In this document: positions 1 through 11,575 of the stretch, one piece after another
Position numbering within the stretch: position 1 is the stretch's first letter
How the letters are laid out: every line of letters begins with the position of its first letter
Assembly: GCA_051453625.1 (NCBI GenBank)
Contig: JBOZIK010000001.1
Coordinates: 20,715,865-20,779,864, forward strand
Direction: 5' to 3'
Length of the DNA stretch: 64,000 nucleotides
DNA from: Welwitschia mirabilis
Lineage: Eukaryota; Gnetophyta; Gnetopsida; Welwitschiales
The notes under the pieces: model-generated
What the model saw: only the letters and a program-made list of their open reading frames with translations
Told to the model about the DNA's origin: nothing
Database searches by the model: none
Program-made: the position numbers and the translations under genes

Positions 1-515
1 ATTGGATCCCTAACCGTTAGAACTGCTATCATAGATGTTTGAATTGCCGCCCAAGACATTTGCAGTTGAAAACCACGTCGTTCTGGCGGCTGTAGCGTTC
101 ATATTTTCTCTTATGTCTTCGGGTCGGACGTCCCAACTTTTTGGACCGGACAACCCGGTTGTAATGCTTGATTTCTGGGTTCAACTGGGCAATATCCGGA
201 CGTCCCAGTTTCAAGATCGGACGTCCCAATATACTTCATCATACGCGTTCAAAGCCGGACATCCCAAGTAGCAGGGTCGGACGTCTCAGTACATTTTGTC
301 CGTGTTCAAAGATGGACGTCCCAGGTAACAGGTCGGACGTCCCCATACATTGTGACCCTGTTTAGATCTGGACGTCCCGAGTAGCAGGTCGGATGTCCCC
401 ATATGTTTCGTGTGCATTCAAGGTTGGATGTCCTGAGTAACAAGGTTGGACGTCCCCATATGTTTGGCCATGTACAGGGGCGGATGTCCTGCATAAAAAC
501 TCGGATGTCCCTGGA
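1..515. repeat. Tandem array of paired GGACGTCC palindromes (probable LTR fragment)
   Basis: The 8-base palindrome GGACGTCC or a one-base variant starts at 126, 198, 219, 257, 279, 314, 335, 370, 391, 426, 448, 482 and 503. From 198 onward the motifs come in pairs 21-22 bp apart, and the pairs repeat every 56-59 bp, giving six units. Variants are GGATGTCC, GGACATCC and GGACGTCT, mostly the two deamination products of the central CpG, and they accumulate toward the right end. The stretch is also CpG-rich compared with the rest of the window. GACGTC is the core of the plant bZIP C-box (established knowledge). Palindrome-rich regulatory blocks are known in Sirevirus LTRs, so I infer an LTR fragment cut by the window edge. 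No short reading frame here looks real. Confidence 0.85.
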
Positions 516-1480
516 GGCACAGCTTTTGATTTGCATGCTCTTTGAAGCATGCTATTACCTCGTTCTTGATCATCATTGAGATCTAAAGTCTCTACACCCT
601 CTTTTACCATTTTCAATTCAAGCTTTAAACCTTGAAAGTTCAAGCTACAAAATAAAAAGGATTTGGTTAATTAAAAAATCAATACAAGGAATCATTAATA
701 ACTTAATGTGGAATCGTAGGCAAATCATAATATCTTACAATAATGATTAAAATACTCAATAGGAAATTTCTACATTGCTATAACAAATGGTATTAAATGA
801 CATTTCAAAATTCAAATGTATTTCAATAGTGAATGATCATACATTTCATGAAAGATCAAAACATCTCCATCTAATGTGTCATTTTGTGAGAAACGAAGGC
901 TCGAAAAGGAGTGTCACCATTCAACATGTCACTTACAAAGGATCTACAAAGGCACAGGGAAAAGAAAGGTAGGCTTTGATTCAAAGATTCCCTCTTTTAT
1001 CACTTGAGTGCAAGGAAGGCATTACGGAAGATTGAAGTTTGCAGGCTTGTGTTGAATCCTTTTAGATATGTTGCTCTATTTGTTTTTAATTGAATCATGA
1101 TAATGCTTGTTTGTTTCCTCAAAGGTTGGTGTTGTTGTTCTATGTTCTGAGGAACATATTTCACACCAATCTTTGAAAATTTTGATTTCTCACAAGTTTT
1201 AGTAAAATGATGATGGATCTGAGAGCACTTCAATTGAAAGGAACTGAATTTCAATCAAGAAAATACCAGAAAATAAAAAAATTACTAACAGTTTTGAAGC
1301 TTAAGCGACTTTACATTGTTTGTCACTTTGAAGGTGTCACAAACTTGATCCAAACTTCATCCAAGATCACTCAAATCTTCCACAAAAATGTGTTTTGTGT
1401 TGATTCCATGCTATTTCTCCATTTTTGGAATGCAAATCACTGTAGAAAATGAGAAGAAGAATGAAAAAAATTGGATTCTA
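516..1480. other. Unrecognised intergenic sequence
   Basis: AT-rich sequence with only short random reading frames on both strands. I see no protein family, RNA gene or clear repeat. It may be the continuation of the element that carries the left-edge palindrome array. Confidence 0.5.
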
Positions 1481-1680
1481 AGGGCCTCTTGTCTATTTTG
1501 TTTAACAAGCAATCCACGTTAGTTGGAATAGTTTTGGATTGCAATCCATAATGATCCAGAGTGGATCGTGATCAGTGATCCAAATGCGTGCTTTTATTAG
1601 GAGTGCAACCCAGAAGCGATCCGGATCCAATTTGCTTAGAGCGTGATCCAGATCGTAATGGATCGTGCTCATAATCTGAT
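1481..1680. mobile_element. MITE-like fragment with clustered GATC palindromes
   Basis: GATC occurs nine times between 1553 and 1664 (starts 1553, 1564, 1570, 1577, 1618, 1624, 1645, 1651, 1661). There is a perfect 14-base palindrome TGGATTGCAATCCA at 1535-1548 and a perfect GATCCGGATC at 1618-1627. The left edge, AGGGCCTCTTGTC at 1481, resembles the GGGCC-type ends seen on many plant DNA-transposon derivatives. No matching inverted end is visible on the right, so the element is either truncated or not a MITE. It codes for nothing recognisable. Confidence 0.4.
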
Positions 1681-3240
1681 TTTCACAAGTATGAAGTATT
1701 TTTCACCAAGGTTTTTAAAAGCTAAAATTATAGAGAACAAATTATCTTTTCTAGAGTAGCAACTTTGATATTGGTGAGTGGTTATTTAAAGGAATTAATT
1801 GGGTTGGACTGAAAGAGAACGAATATGAAATGGAAAGAGCAATAAACACTAAATGACATTCTTTTGCATTGAACATGGAAAAGGAAAATTTGGCATCAAC
1901 ACTCCCTCATAAAAGAAAATGAAGAAACTTCTTTTCAGATAATCATTTCTACTAATTGTCTAAGTTCAAGTAAACACATCATTTTGGTTGTTGAACTAAC
2001 AAAAGATCTTCAAATAATCGTGTATGCCCCATAGGTAGCCCCAATAAGTTGCATGGCATACATTAGTTTTAAAATGCAGATTTTAATCACTATTCCCATA
2101 AAACCACTCCAAATTGCCACAAACGTGTAATTCTTTGAGAATCATGGCAATTCCAGTGATCCCGTCCAAGTCGGCGATTCCCATAATTTCGTGTCTCTAG
2201 AATCTTATGATGGAAGACAATTCATTAAAAGTGGAAAAACTGGTTTTTTCTTCTCATTTTTCTACTTTGTCATACACTAGCAAACATCATTTCATGCCTC
2301 AGATGACCTAAAGACATGATTTTAACATTAAAAGTGACATTGATCAGATCTAAGGTTTTGCTAGGTTTTTGAGATTTTGGACATGGATGATAGTGATAGT
2401 TGTATTGTAAAATTACAATGTTGTACACTTGTATTAGAATACAAACTCTACTATAACATATTCCATATGAGACTTGTATTTCTTGTTGTACTTTCTATAT
2501 TTTGTTCTATAGTTTAAATATTTTATTCAATGGTGTTTATCATAAATTCTTTATTACATTTAAAAAATAGTGTTTGGTAATTTGTAGTTAGTAGTTTGAT
2601 AAGTAATAACAATACCTTTATAGTATTTTTCATCTTTTTTGTCATTAATGTAAGATCGAATTTTCATGTTCCTAAATAAATGTGGTGTCATAAGTCATAC
2701 TACGATGACCAAAAGTCTCTTTGTCATCCCTTGAATCCCATCAAATCCCAAAAATCCTTACATTCCCACTTAAACCTTGTTATAGGTTTCATACTTCCTT
2801 GGACTAGATACACTCTTATGCTTGATATCTCCATCTCATTTCACTACACCATTATTTTTATTAAAATGATGGAATTGGTTCTTCTTATAAATGCTTGAAA
2901 GGATGTGACTTTTGGTAAGAGATACAATATTTTAATAAATTACACCTTTTCAACACTTTAACTCCTCTTAATAATATGCATTATTATATATGATACGTCT
3001 ATGTATAAACACATAACATTAAATATCTGATTATAAATGTTACTTACAAAGTCCATCAGAAATGCTAGATTGGTCTATAAATGTATGAGTCAAACCTCAA
3101 CTGAGGATCTTACAAATCTTCCTCCAATCTTAGGGTCCAACCATAACCATTCATCCAATACCCAAAAGCAGTCAACAATCATCGAAAAAGCCCTTTTCTG
3201 CTATTTCAGCTGAAATCCCTTTAAAATCCAAACCGTCACC
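1681..3240. other. Unrecognised intergenic sequence
   Basis: No gene, RNA or repeat recognised on either strand. Reading frames are short and their composition looks random. Confidence 0.5.
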
Positions 3241-3247
3241 CATGCAT

Positions 3248-3574
3248 TCATTTTATACAATCGTCCAGAGACCTTAAGAGTAATTGGTCTGCAAATAATT
3301 TGGAATATTTTGGGCATGCATGGACCTCTTTGTAATGCTGACTTGAGAATAAGAGTCTACATGTTTGTTGTAATTTCCTGTTTACTACAATTTTAGGCAT
3401 TTCTGTATCTTTTACATATTGCGAAAGACTTTCTAATGATTTTTGATATTCCATTTTTTTTGAAAACTTCAAAAACGTTCTGTAAGCTTTTAACATTTCA
3501 GCATTTTGTTTGCTCTCATAATTCGGTTCTTGTTTTTTGTGTGTCTTTATCTTGGTTTTCACTATTATCTTCAT
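3248..3574 (-). CDS. Uncharacterised 108-codon reading frame, doubtful
   Basis: A complete ATG-to-stop frame of 108 codons on the minus strand, rich in Lys, Ser and Leu (N-terminus MKIIVKTKIKTHKK). I do not recognise a domain. There is no transmembrane segment, signal peptide or convincing repeat. It lies in a stretch without obvious transposon relics, just left of a slightly less AT-rich region. Frames of this length arise by chance in 64 kb of AT-rich DNA, so I treat it as a candidate only. It could be a single exon or a pseudogene fragment. Confidence 0.12.
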   Translation of the reverse strand: MKIIVKTKIKTHKKQEPNYESKQNAEMLKAYRTFLKFSKKMEYQKSLESLSQYVKDTEMPKIVVNRKLQQTCRLLFSSQHYKEVHACPKYSKLFADQLLLRSLDDCIK

Positions 3575-3599
3575 TCACACAGCATAAAACCTAAAAACC

Positions 3600-6500
3600 C
3601 TTTTGCCCTTCCAAATCCAATTAATTGAAAATGAATTGTTATCACAAGAACCCCAGCTGCATTTTGATTTATATGGCCCTGGGTCAGGTTTATCTGGTAG
3701 GGGTAGATTAGTCACCCTTACAATTAAAAATTTAATAGTTATCAAGATCCACATGAAAAATATGACATTTTATTATTTTTTCTATTTTTCTATGGCATAA
3801 TCCTAGCGATTGTAGTGATTTCAATCTTTTGGCAATAAATGTTAGATTGAAGTCAAATCTTTCCTCTAGTTTACCTATCCCTATTACAGTTGTAAAATAA
3901 AATAAAAAAAGGGTGCAAAATGTCCTCAGATATTATAAAGTCACCTGTTTATGGGTGTTATTAAATAAAAAGCAGCCAATGTACTTTTAGGGCTTTATCC
4001 CCGGTGTTAGATTTTCAACCATAATGTGTGCTTCTAAAAGGGAGGTTAGCATCTTAGGGGAAAATATATGTGTGAGGGAAACTGTAATTTAATGTTTCAG
4101 CTGGACTCAATGTGTGCCCTATTGAAGCTATTGAGAACAACTTTTGTCCTTTTCTTCCTTATAATTAAATTAAGAATTCAGCACTGTTCTATGGACATAG
4201 GATCAAAAGGGGCCTCACCACATTCATTTGTGTCTTTTTTGTTTCCTGCTGCTCTATTTCATTGTGCCTTTTGGCTGTGTTCTTTATGACCACAAAAAAA
4301 AAAAAAGAAAAAAAAACTTTATGTTGATTCCGCATTTGAAAAGTAAGGAACTTATCATATAAAAATTTACCTTTTTAGGATCTAATCCGTACATTTTTTT
4401 GACGCCGAAGAAATGTAAAATTATTCTTAAAGTATGAACATGAAAGGAAAGGAAGAAAACAAGTATAGAATAACGTTCTGAAGCCAAGGCTATACTCCAA
4501 GGGTGGAAAAAGTTGGATCTAACAGAGCGACAATGTACTATTAATCTCAGTTGGTTCTGGAAACAAAGGTTGTTGATCTGATCTGATACTGTATTCAAGA
4601 AGAAATGAAAACAGCTAAGGATATTGCTGGAATGTAAAAGAGAATACTGAAATAAGTCGTGCAGTTTAGCACTAAATCAAACTTTGAAATCCGTGGTGCC
4701 AGAATACTGTTTGGATGACAACTTTATAGAGAGGACATTTTTCAACTAAATGGTCCAAGAAAGGATTCCAGTATAATCCGAATCACAAGAGGATACCAGA
4801 TGGCACATTCTTACAATCTATTTTTGCAAAGTGGACATTGGGATGTGACCTCTGTGGGATCACTGTCAAGGAGGCAGCAAGAATTCTACTTAGGAGGTTT
4901 TGTGTCCACCCTTTCTAGAGTCACTGATGGAAATTGCAATGGCAATACCTTGATTGTCAAGAATTTCTGGAATTACTTTGCATAAGTTGATTAGAGGTTT
5001 TCAAATAAGGCCAAATAAGAGCCCACGTCATGTAGAGTGTCAACCGAATCTTTTCAAGGGCAATTGCAAATGTTTCAAATGTCAGATTATAGGCTGCATG
5101 ATGGGGGCTGACTCGACTTCTGTTGGTTCAACTGGTTGTACAAGATTATTGACTGTCAGACTTTTTGAGGTTGAGAGCAGGCGTGTCGACAGGCCTCTTC
5201 ACAGATTTTAAAGAGCACATTAAGGGTGGTCAACCAGGCTTTAAGTAGTGAAGTGGGGATGGAGTTGCATGGTGCAGATTAGAATGTTGAGTTACCCATT
5301 TTTGAGCTTCAGTTTGATTTGCGAAGTTCCAAAAATCACTTCCATGCATGTATTTATCTCCCCGTTCCCAAGCAGCTATTTCTTCTCTGCACTTCTATTT
5401 ATTGAAGGAAGATTCTCCATTGTAAAGCTTGTGGCTCTCAAATTTCGCATAGCCTTCCTTTCTATGCTAAATCAGTTTCTTTGAAGGTTGTATTAGATGA
5501 TTCCAAAACCTGTATTCAATCCTTTTTATTAGGCTTCTTTTTGTTGTGGCATCTGAGAAGGATTTGTTTGTATTATGGTAAGGCTTATGGTGAGCCTGAA
5601 ACCATATTGCTTTTGATAGAGAGGATTAATGGAATCAGTGAGCTTGAAGACCTTTGATGCTATACCCTGAGAAGGGAATAGGCATTGCTGAAGTAAATTC
5701 AGTGTGGTTGTTACTGGTTTTATTATTCCCATCTCCCCCTCTCTTCTAGGTTTTTAATCCATGTTTACATTTCAGATCCTAGTGTCTGTTCTTTGGAGCC
5801 TTTAAAAGCATCTGAAGCATATTCTGATGATAAAACTTATCCAATCTCAAATAGGAGTTTTCATATAAGGCATTTTCTCTTATTAAGATTTTCTGCATTC
5901 CATGTTTTTGTATTAACACATATGTTAAAAGAAGTCTCGGATGGTTTATGCTTATAATTCTGGTTAATTCACTTGATTGTTTGCATGATAGTCATTGGCA
6001 TTTTGTAATATGCAATTTGGGTTAAGAAAAGCCATGGTTCACTGGACAAATGTCTCATGTCATTCAGGCCTTTGATCTGTGCCCTGGTCCTCTTTGCAAA
6101 GAGCATCTGGTACTTCTGTAATTTTTTTTCTGTCTTCCAAAACCATTGTCGTGTGGCGTACTTATCATCGTTGAATAAGGATACAGCCACTCATGGAAGA
6201 AGTGGAACTACCTGAATGATAACTTGTACAGTTTTTGCGGGATGTCTATGCCAAAATCCACCTAAAAGGTCTGAATGAATATTATAAGCCAGCCATACTA
6301 CATTTGCAGAATTTCACTAATATGATATTCTGCAACTAGCTACAGTTACTGCCTTCCGAAAGAACTTAATTAAATTTCAGCCGAAGCAGCAGTATCAGAA
6401 TGGACATGTGCTTAAGATATGTTGTGACATGGTTCAAATGAAGTACTGGTTCACAAGTTTAAAGCATAGGAGCAAACATATCACGACATATCGTGGCACT

Positions 6501-7700
6501 TGTAACATTTATTGGCAGTTGCCATTTGCCTATTATGGTTTCCAGGCCTGGTATTCTCACTTTTTAAGTCTGCCCTATTCTCGTCCAGATTTGCTATCTG
6601 AAAATATGCCTCAAAAGAAATTACTTCTTATGTATGAGTAAAACAGGTTTCAGGTTATTACCCTTTTCCAATATGACCAAAATTTAGGTGAAGATAAACA
6701 AGTCTTTCAGAACTCAATAACTTACTTTTTTAACCATTGTTGGGTTGCTTGACTTTCGGCTTACATGTGTAATGGCAGAAGGAAATAGAAGACTTTTGTT
6801 TGCTTTCAATTGCCATTTTAGTTATAAGAATTAATTTTGTTGCTTTTATAGCACTATACAACCATTCGGTTTTTATTTTGTTGCAGTGTTCGGGAGATGT
6901 GTGGCGTTCAAGATGTTCTTCTGGCATACAAACATTTTAAGGCTTTCTATCAGACATTTTCTGATATAGACAGCAAGTTGGCTGTTGATGGTTGAGATGT
7001 CTAAGTATTTCAGTTTATACACCCAGAATGCTTCTTTGATATTAACAGCGGCATCATTGAAGCACAGCAAATCAAGAAGACAAGTAGAAAGCAAATACCA
7101 TATGAAAATGAAATCAACAACATTATAACAGGGACCTTGTTTGGAACTATGACATAACAGTCAAAATAGATTATTAATATTTTTGCAATGAGAACGATCA
7201 ATATGACAACCATGATTGTTGAGGTTTATCTCTTTTAATTTTGAGGCTTCATATTGCCTTTGCCCAACAGATGCTTAGCCTCTCACATGTGACTTTTCTC
7301 TAATAGGTGAGCTTCCAGTCAAACTTATCTTCGGTATAAAAATAATGTAGACAATAGTTGTAACACCAAAATAGATCCATCATTTACAATGGCAATCGAA
7401 TCAGATGCATATGTAGATGAAATATATTAGAAGAAGAAACAGAATTCAATTATGCATACAATCCGAAATGTTTTCTTTTCAAGCAAAACATGGTGCAGAA
7501 ATAATGACATCCTCTGTGCCAAGCAAAGCAGCACTTGAAAGTTCACTACAACAGTTTCCTTTGTCTTGTTTGTTTTGTCATCTTGCAAGGATATGGACTG
7601 CTGTTGAATTGCACATGAATTTTTCAACGCTGGACCAGGATCTGAAGCTCGCTCATAATGTCAAGCCTTATTGAAAGGAGAAGGAATGTTGCTATTTATT
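3600..7700. other. Less AT-rich, non-repetitive-looking region; possible decayed gene or introns
   Basis: This stretch is visibly richer in G and C than most of the window and lacks retrotransposon motifs. Several frames read in coding-like language without matching a family I know. One example is the plus-strand frame at 4954-5211, which contains the cysteine cluster CKCFKCQIIGC. A second is an open stretch at about 5776-5955 after an acceptor-like TTTACATTTCAG. Another acceptor-like tract, TTTATTTTGTTGCAG, ends near 6886. No chain of exons with consistent phases could be assembled. The region could be introns or UTR of a gene outside the window, a pseudogene, or unique intergenic DNA. Confidence 0.3.
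4292..4317 (+). repeat. Poly(A)-rich tract
   Basis: A run of about 26 bases, all A except one C near the start and one internal G. It follows several hundred bases of sequence I could not identify. It could be the 3' tail of a retroposed copy on the plus strand or a simple homopolymer. No flanking target-site duplication was found by eye. Confidence 0.5.
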
Positions 7701-8340
7701 TGAGAAATATAAAGCTGATGTCGGTAAAGAAGGCAAAGTCAGAAAGGACAAAGTTATAAACTTAGATGGTGGAGAATTATACTAAAGGGATTCTTTTCAA
7801 ATATATCTGAGAAAAATAAATACTGAACAAAATTGGATATTCAACCGAGATTAAAGACAAAGGCTATGAAAATTCTAAATTATATGAATATACTAATGTT
7901 CCAACAAAAAAAATATTCTCAAGTTCAAGGATGTAGGATATACACAAATTAAAAGAGCAATTTAAAATCTAAAGTTTTGGATCTTTCCTATATTTGATCT
8001 TGCTCCTATTATCTTACCTTTTCCCATTGTTATTACCCTCACTAATATTCATGTGACTAACATCTACTCCAAGCGTATAAGAAAGGAAGTGGATGTTACA
8101 AATAAGGAATTAGATGATGATTCAATGTTGAAGTTTAACTTCAAATTTGTTATATAGATGACATTATGAAGGATGATTATGGGAAAGTTTTTGTGGTCCA
8201 AAAAAGCTTTCTTAGTGGATTGATTGACAAACAAGGACACGTTTTGTAAAAGGAGAAGATTTCATTGTTAATTATATAATCTTTAAACGTCGAAACTATA
8301 GATAAATCTTAAATGTATATTTCTATTGTAAAACTTAATG
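7701..8340. other. Unrecognised sequence downstream of the LINE tail
   Basis: No gene recognised. It lies beyond the apparent 3' tail of the minus-strand LINE, so it is probably the DNA into which that LINE inserted. Confidence 0.4.
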
Positions 8341-8363
8341 TTATCATCATCGTCATCATCCTA
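8341..8363 (-). repeat. GAT-type microsatellite at the 3' end of the LINE
   Basis: On the minus strand this reads as imperfect GATGAT repeats directly after the last recognisable LINE sequence. RTE-clade LINEs typically end in short tandem repeats rather than poly(A) (family knowledge), so this is the likely 3' tail. Confidence 0.5.
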
Positions 8364-9830
8364 GTCTTTTCCCTATGTATATGTGGCTGTCTTTATGATT
8401 TTTTTTAACATTATTCACACATATCAAGGGCTAGACTAGTAGTTATTTCAAGATCTCCATCTCTCACAAGTTAAAACATAACAATGGCAAACAAATGTGG
8501 CCTTGGTATTGCTCTTGATGTATGTCTACTTGTATTGGAAATTTAGTACTTTCTTCACACCAAGTTTTATAAGTCTTGTTATAGCTTCATGAGATATATG
8601 TAGCTAGAATATGTTTTCTTCTTCAAGTTAACCAAATTATATCTCTAGGGCTTAATCATAAGCCTTCTTCAAGTCCACAAATATCATATCAGAACTTTTC
8701 CTCTCACTTTGAAACTATTCCATTCATTATCTTAACAAGTAAATAGCTTCCATTGTTGATCTTCCTAACATACATCCAAATTGGTTGTCTAAAAGAGCTG
8801 ATTACTAACTCATTTTTTTTCTTCATCACTTTTTCTTAGACTTTATGGTATGGCTTATGAGCTTGATTCCCTATAATTTCCAATACTTTGAACATCTTCA
8901 TTTCTTTGTATATTGGTACTATAATGCTTCTTCACTTATTGAGCATTCTTCCATCCTCAAGATTTTGTTAAGCAATTGGATGGGTCATGTAGTGTCTATA
9001 TTATGAATAATCTTCCACACCTTTATAGGGGTACTATCTGACTCGATAGCTTTACCATTCTTTATCTTCCTCAATGCTTTTTAACTTCAAATGTACAAAC
9101 TAGGTTTGTCATTTCTAAATTTGATTTAACACTTTAAACTTCTTCTCCGAGAAACTTCTTATTTCAGAATCCATGGACTACGTTTTCCATCTATCCAAAA
9201 TATCCTCTTCCTCAATTAGAATGCTTTAATCATTAACTTCATGCATTTGATATGGTGAATACCAATAGTCTCTCTAAATTGAATCTTTGTCATCTTGTAG
9301 ATTGTTTTCTCGCCTTCATTTGTCCTTGAGTTTTCCTAAAAATTGTTAAATGCTTTATGTTGAGCTTACTTACTCTCTTCTCAGCTTCCTTGCTTACTTT
9401 CTACCTTTTTAGAGTCATTTTGTCTTCAACTTTCTTCCCATTGTTTGAAGCAATTCTTATCTTAGCATGTTGCACTTACTCAATCCACCAAAGCATTGCT
9501 TTTTTGATATACAAATTCCCTTTTGATTCCTCAAGGATATCATCTGCCACTTTCCTAAAGCAATTTTGTAGATGAAGTATAATTTATTGGTGTTTGTATC
9601 CTAATCCCATGTGCCTCTTTTAGTGATCTATCCCTAAAGGTCATATTTGATATTCCTTCCAATTCTCCCACTTTAAACTCTGGTATCTATTTCTTTCTTT
9701 TAGATTATTCGAGTTCCTAATAATTAGGTTTATAACCATCAATCTATGTTGGATTGTTAGGCTCTCCTTAAGAATGACTTTGCAATCTTTACAAGTTTTT
9801 TATCGTTGCATGCTAAAGGTCCTATGTGTA
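8364..9830 (-). pseudogene. RTE-clade LINE polyprotein remnant (connector and reverse transcriptase)
   Basis: Minus-strand conceptual translation, spread over several frames, follows the order of plant RTE-type LINE proteins. About 9735-9800 reads KDCKVILKES...QHRLMV, the stretch after the endonuclease. About 9001-9085 reads ALRKIKNGKAIESDSTPIKVW, the start of the RT domain. About 8845-8935 has IVPIYKEMK. About 8732-8789 has DNQFGCMLGRSTMEAIYLLR. About 8658-8699 has SSDMIFVDLKKAYD, the first catalytic block. About 8450-8505 has HLFAIVMF. Many stops and frameshifts are present and I could not find the FADD catalytic box. The endonuclease is absent, so the copy is 5'-truncated, as is usual for target-primed insertions. 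It is inactive, and no host gene lies within it. Confidence 0.8.
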
Positions 9831-10250
9831 ATTAAAATCATTCATTTAGGTGACTGTGGTGGCTATACTCTTAAAGGGGAGGTAAGGTCATTAAAAGTGT
9901 TGAGTTCAACATTCCCCCAATGATAAAAGTTGCATAAAGTTTAGTTATATATAAAATAGAACAAATGAGTAAAGTAAAAGGGAAAATAAAATCCTTGTTG
10001 AATATTATACAATATAAACCAGAAGGCGTATCAAGTACACTCGGTTATAATAAAATATAAAGTTGATGAAATCAAGTAAAAGTTGATGATAAAATATGCA
10101 TTTTAAACTTTCCAAGATAAATAGCATGAAAGGTAAAACTTCTATAGGTATCATGATTTTCAAGCACAATACTATCAAAATGTTGATTTTTCTTACATGA
10201 TATAAAAGGAGAGGGTGAAAGAGACCATAAATTTGTAAATTCACAGAATC
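9819..10250 (+). mobile_element. Probable 5' LTR of the 9.8-15.6 kb copia element
   Basis: The part at about 10044-10200 matches 15442-15600 in order and sequence (for example ATGAAATCAAGTAAAA against ATGGAATCAAGTAAAA, followed by AACTTTCCAAG in both). These segments flank the copia coding remnants, so they are read as the LTR pair. The left boundary (TGTGTAATTA at 9819) is inferred by aligning with the 3' LTR start. It is uncertain because a SINE-like segment occupies 9828-9930. Confidence 0.5.
9828..9930 (+). repeat. tRNA-like (SINE-head-like) dispersed repeat, copy 1
   Basis: A closely similar copy lies at 49859-49955. Both share the segment TTTAGGTGA, then a box resembling the polymerase III A box (GGCTATACTC at about 9861), then a B-box-like stretch (GAGTTCAAC at 9902-9910) followed by a C-rich run. 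The two boxes are about 40 bp apart, as in tRNA-derived SINEs. A full cloverleaf does not fold well, so this is not a tRNA gene. Confidence 0.4.
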
Positions 10251-10589
10251 CCATGAAGAACAAGGAATCCAGTAGCCACCACAAATAGATACTATTTGAT
10301 TAAGATATCATCAAGAAGTTATGTAGTATCATAATATAAGACTTGAATCATGATATGCACAAGAGCAATATCACCAGTATGAAGCCTAAGCCAAATAAGA
10401 AATCATCTCTAAAGAAGAACCTAGAATAACTAAAGATGTTCCCTCTCATCCCTGGAGATAGGCTAAAGGAATCCCAAAACTATACAATATGAAAAAGGAT
10501 GATAGACCTCTCTTTTAAAGCATAGGAACAAAGAAACTTCTTGTGATACCTACAACTTGGACTGATTAGACAACAAAATTTCTTAATGC

Positions 10590-11140
10590 TTACACAGAAA
10601 TGATATACTCTTACCTTTTTGTGAGGCTATTAAACATATCGTGGCTAATAAAGAAACTACTTACAATTTGTGGGTCAAGCTTTACAACATGTACAGGATG
10701 GTTAGTAAACCAAAGATAAGAACCTTGTTAAAACAACTGGAAACCATAAGATTAAATTACAATGAACCACTCTCCAAATTAATTAACCAGATAGAGTCAT
10801 TTAATAAACAACTTTAAGAAGATGGGAGAACATCACCCAATTTAGATCTAATGCACTATGTCTTAGGAGCGTTGCCTTGCAAAAATGTATTGGTAATGAT
10901 ATTCATCAAAGCAACTAAAGTATAGGCTAGTAAGATAACCTACAATCAATTAAGCTTACAAGATCAAAATGGGCTAGAACATGATGAAGACAAAGGATCA
11001 AGGGAGAAGAATAAAAAATGCCATGGAAGCAATAAAATTCCACAATATGTATGAGCACAAAAGAAAATTGGATTTTTGCGCCATTTGTAGAAAGGTTGTA
11101 CATTGTATGGAAAGATACTAGGATACTTTGAAAACCTTCA
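10590..11140 (+). pseudogene. gag: Ty1/copia gag remnant
   Basis: One plus-strand frame from about 10650 to 11050 reads like a copia capsid (UBN2-type) domain with only a few stops. Motifs run in order: NLWVKLYNMY, then LLKQLETIRLNYNEPLSKLI, then NQIESFNKQL, then YVLGALPCKNV. It is followed at about 11063-11125 by a zinc knuckle, CAIC...H...Y, in which the last cysteine is tyrosine. Gag packages element RNA in virus-like particles (family knowledge). Internal stops and the broken zinc finger make it non-functional. The start is not definable, because decay and a missing leader blur the region after the LTR. Confidence 0.75.
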
Positions 11141-11575
11141 TGGGAAACAGCTAAAGTAGAAGGCAAAACAAAAGAAACTAAAGGAAATATCACATAAGAA
11201 TCATCTAGTGATGGGATCATCAAATAATACCATGTCAACTAATATACAAATGATTAGAATCCCTCTTGTGGAAAATATAGATATGGATGTAGACATGGAA
11301 TTTATAGTGTAATGTAAAAGATAATAATAATAACATTAATAAATATATCTATTTGTTGTCTTAGTATATTGATTTCAATAGGACTAAACATGTTACATGA
11401 CCTAGAAATTTATTTGTAATGTCTAGAAAATAAGTAACATGAAACTAGAGGTTATGGAGAGATTGTAAATTTTGCATGACAATCTTAAACTTTGACATGG
11501 GCAAACTATAAGCCAAAAGTGAATGCGACTCATTATGATTCAAATACAATTTATACCTACCTTTTAATTACAAAA

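Noticed and set aside
198-510. CRISPR-like or integron-like palindromic array
   Set aside because: Linkers between palindromes are themselves repeated, the genome is plant-like and no cas or integrase genes of those systems are present.
4284-4598. 104-codon minus-strand frame
   Set aside because: Its C-terminal Phe/Leu run comes from translating the poly(A)-rich tract at 4292-4317; no domain is recognised.
7417-7674. 85-codon plus-strand frame with a partly overlapping minus frame
   Set aside because: No recognised domain and no flanking exon signals; the length is within chance expectation.
9850-9925. Functional tRNA gene
   Set aside because: The A- and B-box-like stretches are present but acceptor, D and anticodon stems do not pair acceptably.
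10005-10284. Two overlapping minus-strand frames of 70-79 codons
   Set aside because: They lie in the probable copia 5' LTR; the hydrophobic composition follows from T-rich sequence.
10927-11238. 103-codon minus-strand frame
   Set aside because: It is antisense to the copia gag and zinc-knuckle remnant, which explains the sequence better.
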